From assembly GCA_947561715.1 (NCBI GenBank), contig OX387200.1, positions 1,986,501-2,050,500 of the forward strand: a stretch of DNA of 64,000 bases, in the 5' to 3' direction. The DNA comes from Ascidia mentula (Eukaryota > Chordata > Ascidiacea > Phlebobranchia > Ascidiidae). Shown here piece by piece: positions 44,094-57,957 of the stretch (its first letter is position 1; the number at the start of each line of letters is the position of its first letter). The notes below the pieces were generated by a model. The model had not been told where the DNA came from, ran no database searches, and saw nothing but the letters and a program-made list of their open reading frames with translations. Position numbers and translations under genes: made by a program.

Positions 44094-46755
44094 TTAAAAT
44101 GTTTTTTTTGCAACACCTTTCTTCTTGGAAATTTCTTGTTTCCTTTTGTGATAAAGATATGCAGTTACCAATCCCAGAACAACAACAGCCCCAACAGAAA
44201 CACAAACCGCGATAATTACTGTTTGTGTGTTGCCAGGTCTACTTTCATCAATTACAACTTGAAACAAGGCTTGAAGTTTTTCGTCGTCAAAATCGTTTGA
44301 CCAAATATTTATATCATACGCCTCAGATTTGCCTGTTGACTACAGAAAATTTATTGCTGCAAATACCTGCCAACAGACTATTCTCGCCAAATGTTTTCAA
44401 ATATTTGTAAAGTAATAATTTGTATTTATATTGTTCTTACCTCCAATATAAAAAAAAAAGTCTGCCGATAGGAATTATTGATAAAGTAGCAGTGGTCACA
44501 AGTAGTTTTCTCCCCTAACAATATATGTCAACTAAAGATCAAGCAATCATCAATTATATCAATTTGAACCTTTCTCAAATAAGGAAAAATTGTCGGCAGC
44601 AGGATTAGAAGTAAAGTCAAATGTGCAGCTGTGATTCGCCACGTCACTCCAAGAACAATAAATAACTGTATCAGATACAGCTTTAGGAGCATCTACACGA
44701 CAAATTATGAACATATCACATTTATGAAAATTTTCAGAAAAGCAATCCAAATTGAAAATATGAACTTTTTACTCACAAAAAACGTCCAATACAAACTGCA
44801 TGAAATACGATCCAAAATCATCTTTTGTTTCACAAACATATATCCCTGAGTCTGATATTGATAAGTTAGCAATCATTATTTGAGCGTCATTGACAGTTGA
44901 AGTCGGAGTGAACCACTTTATCGTCGTGCTCAATTCAGTTTGGTAAGCAATGTTACATGCTATTGTAATTGGTTTTCCTTCTTTTGGAATCGCACTTGTT
45001 GAAACTTGAGGTTTTCCTACAAAACATGACATTTAAAGCACATCCCACACATCTCTTGTTTCTTACTTTGATCGCCAACTACTTCGATCTGCACTGGCGA
45101 GTTTTCCGCGTTCCCATATTCGTTGCTGGCATTGCACATAACCATACCACTTTGTGTGAAATTATACTTGGTTTGACAAGTTGTCGAAAAACATGTTTGG
45201 TTGAAGGTCCAAGTGCAGTTGGCTGTAGGATTTGAATCCATATGACATAACAATTCAACTAACTGAGTTGAGTTAAGCAAAAAAAAATTTCCCAGTTGTT
45301 TTATAGACGGATTGATATTCACAACGTTGACTGAAGTATCTCCTGGAGGATCTACAAAGATTCATTCAATTATATCGCAGAGTTATGTATACAATACTTC
45401 ACACCTAATAACAATTTATTCGTGTTGATTACTTCAGTTTTCTAGATAGGATCATAACGAATTAAAGCTGTTAAAAAAGTGACACATAGGATTCTTACAA
45501 AAAACTTGGAGAACGATTGCTTCTGATATGCCAGTATCATTGTAGATCTCGGTAAAAGGAGTGTCTGCTTGACAAAATAATTCGACATCCAATTGATTCC
45601 GATTTAAATTGAACAAAAAAATCTCTCCCTAAACATAATGTGTGAATATTCACAAGTGGTGGGAAATTAAACGTAAACCGAAAGCATACTTTGGATTTTT
45701 TGGTGCCATTTGTACCGAAAAAAAATACATTTGAATCTCCGACAGGAAGAACATCCATGTAGGTGCATGAGGCAGACACTAACATTCCTTCAACCCCTTC
45801 ATTGTCAGTCAAGTTTGTCGTCAAGTAAACTGACGGTCCTGCAGTAATGAAAAATATGTATATACAAAAAACCTTATTTCCCATTTACGTTTTCCAAAAA
45901 AATTTAGTTTTAATCAAATACTGACCTGTCCAACATTGCAAATCTTCCTGTCCCGACCACCGAGCGGATGCCAAACAGTTTGTGGAAGAATTAAACAATT
46001 TACTTTCGTTAGCGTAGAAAAGTTTTCCACTGTTTGCACATGTGAAATTTCCAATACTTTTATAGGTTGGTTGTGGTGATATAAGATTCACACTTAGATG
46101 ATATCCCAGAATAAGCGGGCAGTCTAAACAATGTAATAAATAATTTAAATTTCCTTCGTGTCAATTTTATTAATTTAGGAAACAATTATTATATTTTAAC
46201 ATGTTGGTTTGCATTTGCAAAACGGAGGGTTGTCATTGAAGAACACAATATTGTCTTACCTTCTACAAACACATTTGTCCCATGCTGAATTGGGTTAGTG
46301 GATTCGCCATACCTTATTTCAACGTAACTTTGATTCATAGTTTCATTAAGTGCATTTACTTCCAACGTAGTTGTTACACATTCCCCACTTGATTTAAATG
46401 TTGTATTGTAGATAGATAAATTAAACGAAGTAAGCACTATAATAGAAGGATAAACATTCCATGTCGCCGAGTCTTTGAATCCATTTGACAAATAAACGTT
46501 CCAGGTATTGCTTTTTGAGAAAGTACTACTGTAGGTAATTGAGTAAAGTGTTCCTGTGTAGCCACTTGCCCACGTTGATCGGTTTGGTGATAGCTTGTCT
46601 TTTTCACCATCAACTGAATAAACTTCTGAAACTTTTTGATTATCAATCGTACCAGCAAACAAGGGTTATATGTTACCTTGTCCAGCTTGTTCTATTGCGT
46701 TCAATGTCACTAAATGAAGCAATAGCCATAAGTTTACATTTTTGCTCACTTCCAT
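44094..46755 (-). CDS. Gene F: type 1 receptor with short, tyrosine-poor tail
   Basis: Ten exons in perfect phase encode 625 residues: 46755-46677, 46613-46260, 46123-45926, 45838-45690, 45628-45499, 45351-45067, 45016-44777, 44692-44570, 44514-44441, 44339-44094. The order is signal peptide, one-exon N-terminal domain (TWNVYLSNGFKDSAT), CCP, Ig1 (split, CxY...FCQA), Ig2, Ig3 (DSGIYVCETKDD), the membrane-proximal C-S-W/C-x-x-C domain, TM (VIIAVCVSVGAVVVLGLV) and a Lys-rich tail of about 22 residues ending at TAA 44096-44094. It is the inverted close paralogue of H, with matching exon lengths, but lacks every signalling motif of H. No charged residue sits inside the TM, so adaptor pairing is not obvious. 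Confidence 0.88.
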
Positions 46756-48407
46756 GTTGTTTGGTTGCATGTGTCGTCCGATGGTGCCAAGAACCTATTC
46801 ACAACCGTTCACCGTTTGCTGTATTGCGCAAACACATTTTTTTGCTTGTGACTAAACACAATTCTACTTTTTTTTGTTGGAACTGGGGTAAAGAATGTTG
46901 TTCCAGATTTTTGTAATATGGAAAGAACAATTTTCGTTATTTGTATTTATTTATGCCGTACTTAGCTTATCAAGTCGATACTTTGAAATATGTTGCAATA
47001 CACAACAAATCCATCAACCTACTCCAAGGAATAATTGATTAAACTAATCGCCTCGAAAATGTTTTCTGAATGCAAGATTTTTATGGATGGAAGCACCCAG
47101 ACCAAAAGCGGTGAAAGAAATAAGTTACTTTGGTGTGTAGCTAATGAAGGTTATCAGAGGTAAAAATTATTACATATTCAGTATGCGACAACAGATTAAT
47201 GCAAATTAGTTTTAGTTATTTAAGTGGGAAACGGTGCACAAAAAATTAAAAAATGCAGAATAGTTTTTAAGGTTCCGTTTGGCGATGTATTTGATAGTTT
47301 TAGCTATAAAATTTTGGTCAGCATGTGTAGATAAAAACATCCCAAATCGGGTTGCAATGGTATTTATCGCGATTTAAACTAAAAATTTCATGAAATCGGT
47401 ACTTGGTACTTATGTCGGGATATGAAGTTTTAAATTTTTTTTAAATTTTATTGCCATATTGAATAAAGCGTTATTGCCAAACATAATATACAAATTTACT
47501 AATGTTCAATTTGAACTAACAACGATTTTTAGTGCAAAGGATGAATTAAGGACATGGGACTGATAAGAGAAATCGATAGTTGCTCCTGTTCAACTTTTAA
47601 TGAACCGAATGTTGTGTTTTGAGCCACGTGAATTGAGGTAAATTAAAGAAACCATAGGTTACGCACAGTTTTACCGTGTATGTAAAAAAATACATAAAGC
47701 CACGGTACAACCTCAAATTAAAGTTAACAGGAAAGGTTTTGTTCAAAATGGCTCAAATAGGCCCCAGAAGAGCTAAAATATACCTGGGATGCCACAGGGC
47801 TCACAAAATAGCTTGCTTGCTATCAGAAAGTAGTTTGTTTGTAAGCAGTAATTTAATTTTCTTATAGTTAACATACAATTATTGAGGGAAGCAATATTAA
47901 CTCAAAATGGCATTTTTTGCGCTTTTCAATTGAAAATTCGCTTTGTGTTACAACGTTGACAATGTTGGTTGGAAGTTAAGGGGTGTCATAGGTGAACAAC
48001 GCAAATTACAATACGTGTCAACATATTTTACACTATGCAAAGGCGAACGCACATTATTGAAATAATGATTAATATTTCGAAAACACGTTAAAAGGAACAA
48101 TAAAATTATTGGGGTGCACGAAAGGTTATGATGGCATTTTAAAATGACGAAACATATGAAGAACATGCGTGTCAATTTACATCTTTGACAGGACAAATTT
48201 GGCAACCCTCTATTGGGTACTCTGGAGTTATATTTTTGTCATTTCATAGCCGTTGGGAATCAAGGTTCAGAGGTTTGAAATTCTTGTCGGGTGTCCTCAG
48301 AACATCCTTTTTGATTTGGGTTTGAGTTTGGTTTTCCATTTGTTTTTGGATCAGCTGTACCTTTAAAGCAAAATTTACTTTTTCACTTCAACATGATGCT
48401 GGTTAAA
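46756..48407. other. No gene recognised between F and G
   Basis: AT-rich sequence with no supported exon; contains the promoter side of F. Confidence 0.4.
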
Positions 48408-51400
48408 TTATACGTAACCTTCTTTGGGCGAACTACACACGGTATTGTTTCTTTTCATTATAAGAAACATAACTCCAAGGCCAACAATAACACCCCCAAG
48501 TAAACAACCAACTCCCAATCCAATTTCCTCTGTTTCATTTAGGGTACCTTGTAACATTTTTTTTCAATTACAATATGTGTTTCGGTTTAATAGCAAAATG
48601 ATAAACCCACCTGCCGGTACTGCTCTTACTTGAACGCCTAAAAATACGTTTTTTTACAAAAAAAACTGTAAAAAAACAAACCATAAGTTACCTTGGCATT
48701 CTCCAACAATTAAATATGTTCCATTTTGTTGACAAAGGGCAGTTTTATGTCCATTAGAACATCCAACTTCAACAACACATTGGTAACCGCACTCATCCGG
48801 AACATTTGTAATATTCAAGCCCGTGCCGTCGCAAGCTGAAAGAATATAATTGTGGACATATTTTTAGAACTTGTTCATATGCTTTAGCTCCTTTTACCTT
48901 CGGAAACAATTATTTCGACTTCTCCTAGAAGTGTCGTATTAAATGCCCAAACACTAATAGAGGAACCATTATCTTTGTTATCAAGAGATTGAACTTCCAG
49001 CTTAATTGTAACAACGTCAGATACCTCAAAACTGGAAAAATAAATAAAGTTTGAATTTTTTGCGAACATTCACAACATTACCTGGCTCCTTTCAGAAAAT
49101 TTAAGTGACGAAAACTAAAATTATGTCAAGATATGGTAAACATATTCTAACCTTAACAAAGTTCTGCCCTGAAATTTGCCGGAAACCGAAGACCATTGAC
49201 CCATATTGGACGATGAAAAGTATTGGAACTGACACATAACCTATAACAAGGGCATTTTTCTTAATATCGTTTTTGTTTTTTATTTATTTTTACTTGGTCG
49301 TCTGTTTTCCAAGTAACTTCAAAATCATCTACTTGAAACGCAATGGAGAAAACTGCTGCGGAACCAGCAACTTGACTACCGGTGTTACTTGATTCCAAAG
49401 ACAGAGTGCTGTTTTCTGTAAAATAAATAATTATGCTATCTTGCATTCACTTCACAGTATTAGAATTACAAAACTTAAATGCATACAATGTTTTCATACT
49501 TATAACGCATGCTACATCCCATTTGCCAGAGCTACTGCATTGAGCGGCACCGGAATCACTGCATTTAACAACACTTCCATAGTCATATGAAGGACTTGAA
49601 GCCACGCAGTTTTGTCCACAACCTTCAATAACTCCGTCCGTAACAAAACATTCCACTAGAATAATGAATTATTTAGTATAATTATGTTGGTGAAATTATA
49701 TTTGGAAACAGTTTGTTGCTGATGCTGCCAGGCACATTACTTAGTAATTTGGGGCTCTTGTGGCAAAAAGAAAACTTGTTTGAACGACGTTTCAGTCGTT
49801 ACGTCATCAACCAAAAATGTCATCCAAACAAGTTTTTCTTTAGGTCCGAAGAGCCTTAAATTACTAAATATTTGGAAACAGTTTATTTGAACATTGAGTT
49901 ATAATATCTTTCCAAAGTACCAGGAGCGCAAGTACTCTCTGAAATAGTGTACGTTCCATTTTCTTGACATGTTCCATTAACAGTACCCTGATAACCCTCA
50001 ATGCACTGTAGGGCACAAGGTTTTCCCAAATCGCAGTGGTATCTACTGGTTGTATCAACATATGGACACAATTCTTCACAACCCGAACAATCTATGATAA
50101 AATATAAGTTGTCGTTTGGTGGCGCTATGGTGTCTAGTTTGACTTACCATCAACCACAATAAAACTTATGCTGGGAAGTAGTTTGTTTCCAAAGGCTATG
50201 GCGCCAAGTAAAATAGTTCCATCCCCGGACTCAAGTTTGCCGAATGTTAGTACAAAACGGACTACTAAACTGTGTATTTCAACACTAAAACAACTGGTTA
50301 ATATTCGAAGAAATACACATTGAATTGACACATTGAAGAAACGTACCTGGCATTCGTTCTTGAGCTGAGTATATTTTCACAGGAACTGCTGTTTGTAATT
50401 AATGTATATTGACATGATGCTACATCCTGAAAATTCCTTAGTTAACTTAATAACTACCCGTTTTTAGTGTTTGCTGAAAGTAGTATTTGTGTATAGCTAC
50501 CGTGCTGTTGATTGTGAAAACCACTTCAAAATTGGCAGGAGAAATTCCATAGGAAATCGTAGCAGTTGAACCAACAACTCTTTTTCCTGTTGGATCTTGA
50601 GAAGGCATTTCTGGAAGTTTCAATAAAAACTTTAAAAAATGTCCACCTATATTCTCCGTACCTGATTTATTTAAATAAAAAAATACCTAAAAACTTTACA
50701 ACATTCCAATTGGTACTGGGTTCACACCAGGCGCAAGCGTCTACATTGCTGCAGTTGGCTCCAACAAAGTCTCCACATTTTTTTTCGGTTACCGAAGAAT
50801 CGTAAGGCACACATTCAAGCTGTAGGTTGTCTACTTGACAAACCACTAAATATGTATAAGTGTAATGTATTATTGTTTTAAGCTGTGCATCTATCAGCAA
50901 TAGAACAAAGCAACTGTAACAGTTGCGTTTGTCTTAGTTTCACATACTGCTATTCAATTCACCACAATTGCGTAACTAGACTTTTTTGAATTTGAATTTT
51001 CTCTACCGTTTTTACAGTTGTTTGTTATATCATATGTAGCATCCTGCAGACAAACCGCTGTTGCATTGCCGTAGTAACATGGATTACAAGCAATGGTTGA
51101 AATACAATCGAAACCAATACAAGGTTCAATAGATGTAACATTATAGTATTCTGAAGTGTCATTTTCAATGAAACAATCTGCAAAGAAAAACTTCTCATTC
51201 AAAAAGTATTGTCGTATTTTAAGTGTCTGTGAGTTGTGAAATTAGCTACGTTTGGCTGATCAACATGTTTAACGTCAATTGAACAACACTTTTTGTTAAT
51301 ACTTTTATTAAAATTATTGTGGAATTTTTAACGCTTCCCACCTGCAACCACTTCGAACCTTAACGTGTCGATAATGGTAACAATGCCACTGTCATAAAAT

Positions 51401-51944
51401 GTCACTGCCACAGTTACGTTGCCATCTTCTTGGAAAACCGTCATGTTAAGATACATGATACTTTGACTTGTAAAGTTGTAGCTAAATATAAATTGTTTCT
51501 GAATTAAAATGTCTATAATTCACCCTTATAAGTAAGAATAATAAACGTGCCTAAACGTGGTTCGGTTTTCGTAAGGAGAAGAAAGATTCTGACAACCGAC
51601 ATAATGCTCGTCATTAAAGCATTGGACCACATCCTTTATAACACAAAGCAGTGAGAATAATAACATAAATTTCATCCACAAACCTTTTCATACACTTTTA
51701 CCTTATCGTTTATGTTCCAAAAGCTAATAAAGATGTTCGAGGACAGACTGATGTTCAATATGGCCGTCGAACCATTGAGTTGTTTTCCTGTCGTAGATTC
51801 TAGCTTTATGACGTCAAGGTCATCTGTGTTTAATAACAGCAATGTTTTTTTCTTTGTAATATCCAAGCCTGACATACCTTGTTGATTACATTTCCCACAA
51901 TTGAAACACACCAGAAATACCGCAAGGTAACAAATAACCTTCAT
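48408..51944 (-). CDS. Gene G: type 2 receptor, three N-domain/Cys-rich units, short tail
   Basis: Seventeen exons close in phase to 683 residues: 51944-51878, 51823-51702, 51633-51551, 51481-51342, 51177-51007, 50845-50687, 50610-50501, 50426-50347, 50285-50149, 50091-49921, 49655-49500, 49415-49294, 49240-49152, 49031-48898, 48835-48692, 48637-48611, 48547-48408. A signal peptide is followed by three units. Each unit is an N-domain in three exons (first ending before W-x-x-N-x-Q/K-like residues, second with a Cys, third with DNGT-like and F-x-V-x-x-G), then one or two Cys-rich modules of four to eight Cys. A nine-codon stalk exon precedes the TM (GLGVGCLLGGVIVGLGVMFLI) and a tail of about 17 residues ending GYV. 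The second exon of unit 1 has a GC donor. A MITE lies in one intron. The N-domain fold is not identified; a degenerate Ig-like sandwich is a guess. Confidence 0.87.
49697..49884. mobile_element. Intronic MITE-like element in gene G
   Basis: Imperfect inverted repeats at about 49743-49783 and 49825-49865 (agtaattt..ggctcttg..aaagaaaacttgtttg) enclose a short core. The block tatttggaaacagttt occurs on both sides (about 49698 and 49868), as a direct repeat. Superfamily not assigned. Confidence 0.6.
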
Positions 51945-52009
51945 TGCCCAACGTTCGAAGGCCTGGAAATTACGAACACTGAAACACCATATCCTTAGTC
52001 CAAAAACAA

Positions 52010-52830
52010 AATGGAACACAGTCGAAGGAAAAAAATGATATGTTTGAACATCAGCGTTTCATGTCTGTGCAGTACAGGTAACATGTTCCTGCCACAACGA
52101 TGGTTGTGATTTACATTAGTAACAAAGGATATCAAAAACGTACAGTGTCAAGGTTATTTTTATTTATGTTTTGGTAACAAGGTACGACATGTTTATGAAA
52201 ATATGTTTTTTTTATGTTAATGGTGAAGAAGACAAGTTATCACCAAACCGATCAACGTGGGAAACAACATTTAAATCAAGTGGGAATTGTGCAACAACTA
52301 CATTGGAGGTAAATGCAATTGATAAAAATATGAATATGTTGAATAGGACATGTCCAATTAACAAACCAAATACAGCATGGGATAAATGTGTTTGTGCAAG
52401 GTAAGACAATATTGTGATATTCAATGACAACAATAAGTAAAACGTATTTCTGCGTATCTAAACAATTCCCCAGCTATAATATTTAAACCTTCAACAAAAA
52501 AGTGTTGTTAACAGCGGGGTTCGGCAAGTATTCTTTATTTTGTTTAGACTATCCGTTGAATGTAGTAAACTTTTCTACACCAATGACACCTCCATACACT
52601 GTTTGGCATCTGCTCTGTCATATAAGGTATAAAGGTTTTGTGCAAATATTTTTCATTAATGCAGAGCCTTAGTTTACTTGACGACTAATAATGAAGGAGT
52701 GGAAGGTTTGTTAGTGTCTGCCTCATGCACCTATATGGATGTTCTTCCTGTCGGAGATTCAAATGTATTCTTTTTCGGAACAAATGGCACCCAAACAACA
52801 AAAGTATGCCTTCTGTTTACGTTTGGCTTC
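52010..52830 (+). pseudogene. Shredded copy of the 5' part of gene H/F
   Basis: Similarity follows 57820-59050 in order. The leader region (52010-52110) is followed by the N-domain exon at about 52216-52401 with an internal deletion that joins GEEDKLSPNRSTW to the distal third, a truncated CCP exon near 52547-52625 and the Ig1 first exon near 52664-52803 (VSASCTYMDVLPVGDSN) with a small gap. No Ig2 onward. It is not translatable as a receptor. Confidence 0.85.
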
Positions 52831-53884
52831 TAGGCACATGACTCTGACACGAGTATTGTTACTTTCAATGCTACATCATTGAAAACACATTTGCAAGACA
52901 AACGTATTTTGATATTAATCTAATACACACTTTAATACACTCACTCACAAGCTCTTCTGGCAAACGAGAATTTACTCGGGCGATGTTTTAATCATTATGA
53001 TCGAGCTGTATCAGGACAAAGTGCATAAATGCAAACACCACGCAAGATATAAGAAAGCGTAAAAAATGCAAAAGGGGAAGAGGAAAGAAAGCAATGGAAT
53101 AAAAAACTGCGCACAAGCTAAGCCTTTTAAATCTTATGTCTTTGCCTAAACATTTTGACACGCTGTATATTATTTGTGATAAATTCGATTATTTTGCGGA
53201 GTCAATATAAGGTACAAATAACTGTTTTGAGGTTTGGTTTCGTTTTTTTCCAGAAAAAAACAAAAACAAACAAGCCAGCTTTGTAAGCATTTTTTTCAAC
53301 TAATTATAGTCCAGCACGACAAATAATTTCACTTGACAGTTGCTTACTCATTATTTGCAGTCGCATGTAACTTGACAACAAATATAACGAAAATAACTTC
53401 TTGCATTATTTCCTGCTTCTTGTGTGCATTGTTCTAGTTACTCTCAGTACGATCTTTGTATTTTTTTGAAAAGCAACATTTTCATAAAAACACAAAGAAT
53501 GTACTGAGAGCAACACTATAATAATTACACCTAACGTTTTTGTTTTCTATTACAATATTATGTACGTGTAATGTATCGCATTGTGTAAAGTTATATTTGA
53601 TGAAACCGCTAAATTTCGTGAATATGGAACATTTGTCGTCAATATTGAGGACAAAATAAAACTTTACCTGGTCTATTGATTCCAGGTTGAACACTAATGA
53701 CAAACATATTTGTAAGTTGTTAACGCAGTTCTTTCGAAATGATATCAAAACTGTAATATATACTCACGGTATATGTTGTAAAAATATGCATTTGGCAGTT
53801 TTATGACATTTATGTGGTATTTGACACAAAAGCTGTGTCTACTGGAATATGTTGAAATAAGTGATCATAAACACTCCCATTACT

Positions 53885-54395
53885 GTTGCGAGGTTTCAAA
53901 TCTTAGCTGTCGTTACCAGTGGAGAGCACATAAAGCCAGACAAATAAATAACTTCGGCAAACCTACTTACGTCAGACATAGAAGGGCAGGGGATCCGGTT
54001 CATCGTAAATTTAGCAAACGTCCCGTACCTGTTTGTATTGCTTCGTTGCCCGACTTCCACGGCAAACAAAGTCTGTGATTGCGCAAACGCTCGTCGCAAT
54101 CCTGTTGTCATTTTGTTGCAAAGACTTTCGTTTTTAGTCGCAATAAGATAATTTAGCGCATTTTGTGTAATATGAGCTATGTTATATTCCAAAGTACACA
54201 CGCAAGCACAATATGTCGGTGAAATATTCGTGGTTTTGATGTCACAAGGAAATAATTGACCGTTTCTCTACTGAACATGTAAGATATCAGACTGCTGGGC
54301 AAACAAACCAGTCGGCAGGGTAATCAGCACCCTATGCTAGTTGACAGCAACTTACCGGGCCGCTTTGGGTAACTGCTTTTTCCACCTAGTGTCAA
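53885..54395. repeat. Dispersed repeat, copies at 62468-62715, 63020-63115 and 63560-63665
   Basis: Shared blocks include agcaaacgtcccgtacctgttt, ggcaaacaaagtct, actttcgtttt, and caatcagcaccctttgctag-like with ccagcaacttgccgg-like words. Copies are diverged and non-coding. Confidence 0.75.
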
Positions 54396-54436
54396 ATATT
54401 AGATATTAAATATTATTTAGTTGATACTAGGTGGAG
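54384..54436. repeat. Small hairpin, tccacctagt/actaggtgga
   Basis: tccacctagtgtcaa and ttgatactaggtgga lie about 25 bases apart in inverted orientation around an AT-rich loop. It may be a termination or foldback structure of the surrounding repeat. Confidence 0.6.
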
Positions 54437-57400
54437 AAATAAAGTAATCTTTGCAAGAAGACGGGTACGTTTGCCGGTAACTATAGTCGTAAACAACTTT
54501 GTACACACAAAAAATGTACACGAACAGGTGTGACTGTAGATTTGAATTGTCTCACATCATTTCGGATAAATGTTACCATTTTTCAATTGATCATGTATCA
54601 CTTTTATTCTCGCAAATTCGTTTGTCTGCGTAGTTTTTTCTATACATGTATTTTGATTTTCATCGGACTACGGAAATTATTTCAAACCCCACGTTTATAT
54701 TTATTTAACCGGCAATTTAATGCATAGGATCGATCTCCGATCTAACAGTGTACCGCCTTGGGGACTTTTTTTGTTCATACCGCTTTTTCCCTGTCGAAAG
54801 TATAAATTGCTGAAACATAACAATACCGAATATGAAAATACGCAATGATCACAAACAACCACAACTTGCTGTGTGTCAAAATTATTTCCAACATTAGCTA
54901 CACTACATGAGCAATAGTTTATTGCTAAAAACAGATAACTAATATATTGTGATAAAATAAATATTTCGTCCTATCACCATTAATTTTGCATTAAAAAAAT
55001 TTTGAAAGTTCATCTTTCAGTAAATTGTTTTTAAAAACCATAACTTTCTATGACAAACAAAAATTGCTTTAAACTCATTGGGCGAATTCCACATCAACAT
55101 TTGTATTTACCTTCCTTTGGATATAAAAACTTCTTCAATATGATAAATTGGATTTTTTATACATAAAATGTTCTGTAGTCATCCGACTAAACAAAGGGAT
55201 ATTAGGTACATATTTCGTTAAACGTATTTGTAGACGAACTAAATGTAAGTGAATTATCCTCAAAATAAACCAAACAAATATCAAGATACTTATCCACATT
55301 TTTTTTTATATTTTTTTGTGATTTTTTTGTGAAATAAAAAACTATAGAATGCCGTATGTTTTACACAGAAACTATATACGCTTGCATCAACATGGATTTT
55401 AATCAAGAACAAGAACATTTTTATGGTTGGTTCTTTTTTGTTTGCCTTCGTGGCATAATCACAGCAAAGGCTTCGTTACAGATTATAACGCTCCACGACG
55501 CTGATGGCGCGGACGCAATTATTCTGTGGGACTGGGAGGTCCAAAGCCTATTGCCCAAAAATGGCCTGAATGTTTCTCCCCAGGATTCACAGTTTATTAT
55601 CTGCCTGTAGAAAAAAAATTCCCAATCCGGTGATTAGCTTTGATGAGTCTCAGTTATAATAGTCCTATCACCGTCTTGTCAATAGAAGATCGAACACCGA
55701 AGAAAGAACCGAACAGTCTACAGAATAGCCTTGCATCGTATACAGAGTCGAATTAACAGGCGCACATAAGTATTAATAATTGAAATCCGATTGGTTGATT
55801 TAGTCACGTGATGATATGCACCACCTGGGATAATATAATACAAGAACAAGCATACAAGATAATAAAAACATGTGAGTAATCGTCTGCTTTAACGTTGCTC
55901 GAAACAGTAGCAAAGGAAGTGGTAAACAGGAAATTATGGGTTTCGCTCGGGAGTCGATAAGGCATAATTGGGTTATATTCGTGTAAAGCAGGGTAAACAA
56001 GTTTGCAGGCAATTAGTGCAAGCATCCCTGCAACAGTATGCCATTACATGACGTGGCCGGTGTCGCTAAACTCGGAAAATAATTGTTTTCCTTAACCACA
56101 GTCATTTCGTTATGGTGACCTTGTGACGTAACAAGCATCTACTATGCCCTCTTCCTTTCGGCAAATAGAAGGTTTGAAAAGTTGTATGTTCAGCCGCAAA
56201 TTTAGTATGTGATAACAATATTCCATTCAAACCAAGATGCGAAACTTCATATAATCAGGTTTGGATACAATTTTAAAACTGTTTTATGGACAATCGGGAT
56301 AGTAAATAAAGGTGCTTATTAAACTTGACCGACCTCATTCTACCAGTTGGAGAACTGCAAGGTGAAATTAGCAAAGAGCTTAAAATCCACAGGCAACTTT
56401 TTATAGATATAAAAATAAAGGCAACGCCAGTCAGCAACCAAGTGTACATGGAATGGAAATGAATGAAATGATCGCTTATCAAGATAAACACATTTAAGCT
56501 GGCCAGACACATTTAAGCTGGCCAATAAAATCACATAAAAACACAGCCGTTGCGTAGAAACTAGTAACGAGATCAAATCACGTGAGAAAGCAACCGTTGC
56601 TATACATTTAATAATGAGATGCTGGACAAGACGCTACCTAAAATGCCTTAACACAAAAAAAACATGGAAAGAGATTCCGGACGTTAATGACGAAACTGGC
56701 TGTTGTGTGACCATTGATCATATTTCCATGAATGCAAACGTTGCTATGTAACGTAACATTACGTAACTTCATCAAAGGAATAGATGGTGGTTTGGTTTCG
56801 TGGACTCCAAGCTTGCTCCCTGCTGATCGCCGGTAGTACCTTGTGAACAGTTTCTGTTGAACGCTATCACACGCCGCCGTAATGGGATGAGTGTTGAATT
56901 GCTATTTGATTTGAAAGTTCATATTTTTCAAAGATCCATACAAGTGCTTTAAGTTCATGTATGTACCTAGTTCTCCAATTGGATGTTGTGCTTTTGAAGT
57001 TCCTTGTCGGTTCGAATTGGCAATGAGATTTATTTTTATTAACATCTTTGTTCCGTTATTTGCTCATGCGCATTTGTAACGATGTTTTCTTTTATAATTT
57101 AAACGAGCATTGAAAAAAGACATTTAATTCTTTATTGCATTGCAGTTCTGTTAGAACTGTTTTTAATTTTTGTTTTATCACTTTTTTGTTCCTTTTGTCC
57201 ACTGCAAAAAGGGTGGCAGCATTCTGCTGAAATAGTTGTGCAAAAAACGCAAAAGTAGTATATGCATAACCATTATCCTCAAAGTCGATTTTTGGAATAA
57301 CCCCAAGTGTGAGCCATGTCACACTTAATACTTCCAAACTGGAGGAGATCTTCCTAAAAATAATTGGCTTACAAGAGTTAGGCGTCCCCTCGTAACTTAA

Positions 57401-57957
57401 CAAAAGACCATAGATTCATGTCACAAAAACATTAGACCATAACTAAATCAAATCAAAAAACATTAGACAAAAATGCGGCTTATACACAATTCATAACTCA
57501 ATCATATGGAAGTTAGATTAATCAGCAGTTTTATCCTTCAACTAGCCATAACAACCCTGGATAAAAAAGTGTTTCATCATGCAAAGATCGATAAAGTTTA
57601 CATTTGTCTTGCGGTATGGGATCATCGAAACCAGGGATGTGCAGGGTGCTAGTGGCCGTTTGTTTATATTTGGGATTCTATTCAAATAAATTTTGCAACC
57701 GCTTGCAAAAATTTACAACCCATCTTACAAAGTTACAACCCGAATCTACCAGAACTTTTCCAACAAGCGTCGCCGTAATCACCGCAATTAAAAATGTGTG
57801 CCTAAAAAATTGCGAACAGTGGAACACATTCGAGGGGAAAAAATGATCTGTTTGCTCAATAACGTTTCATATCCCTGTACAGTTCAGCTAAGAGGTAACA
57901 TGTTTTGTGCACTAGTTTTGATAATTTGCACGCAACAAGATGGATGTCAAAGCAAAA

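Larger units (their letters stand above)
52831..57957. other. Long gene-poor interval
   Basis: No exon of the receptor families or other protein was supported. It contains dispersed repeats at 53885-54135 and 54290-54395 (see 62468-62715), a palindromic hairpin at 54384-54436, and two copies of cacatttaagctggcca near 56487-56523. A GC-richer open frame at 55356-55610 is not assigned. Confidence 0.5.

Noticed and set aside
55356..55610. Open frame resembling a transposase end
   Set aside because: A WP-x-x-x-x-SP-like word near 55560 recalls Tc1-type transposases only in a different, interrupted frame; the evidence is too thin.
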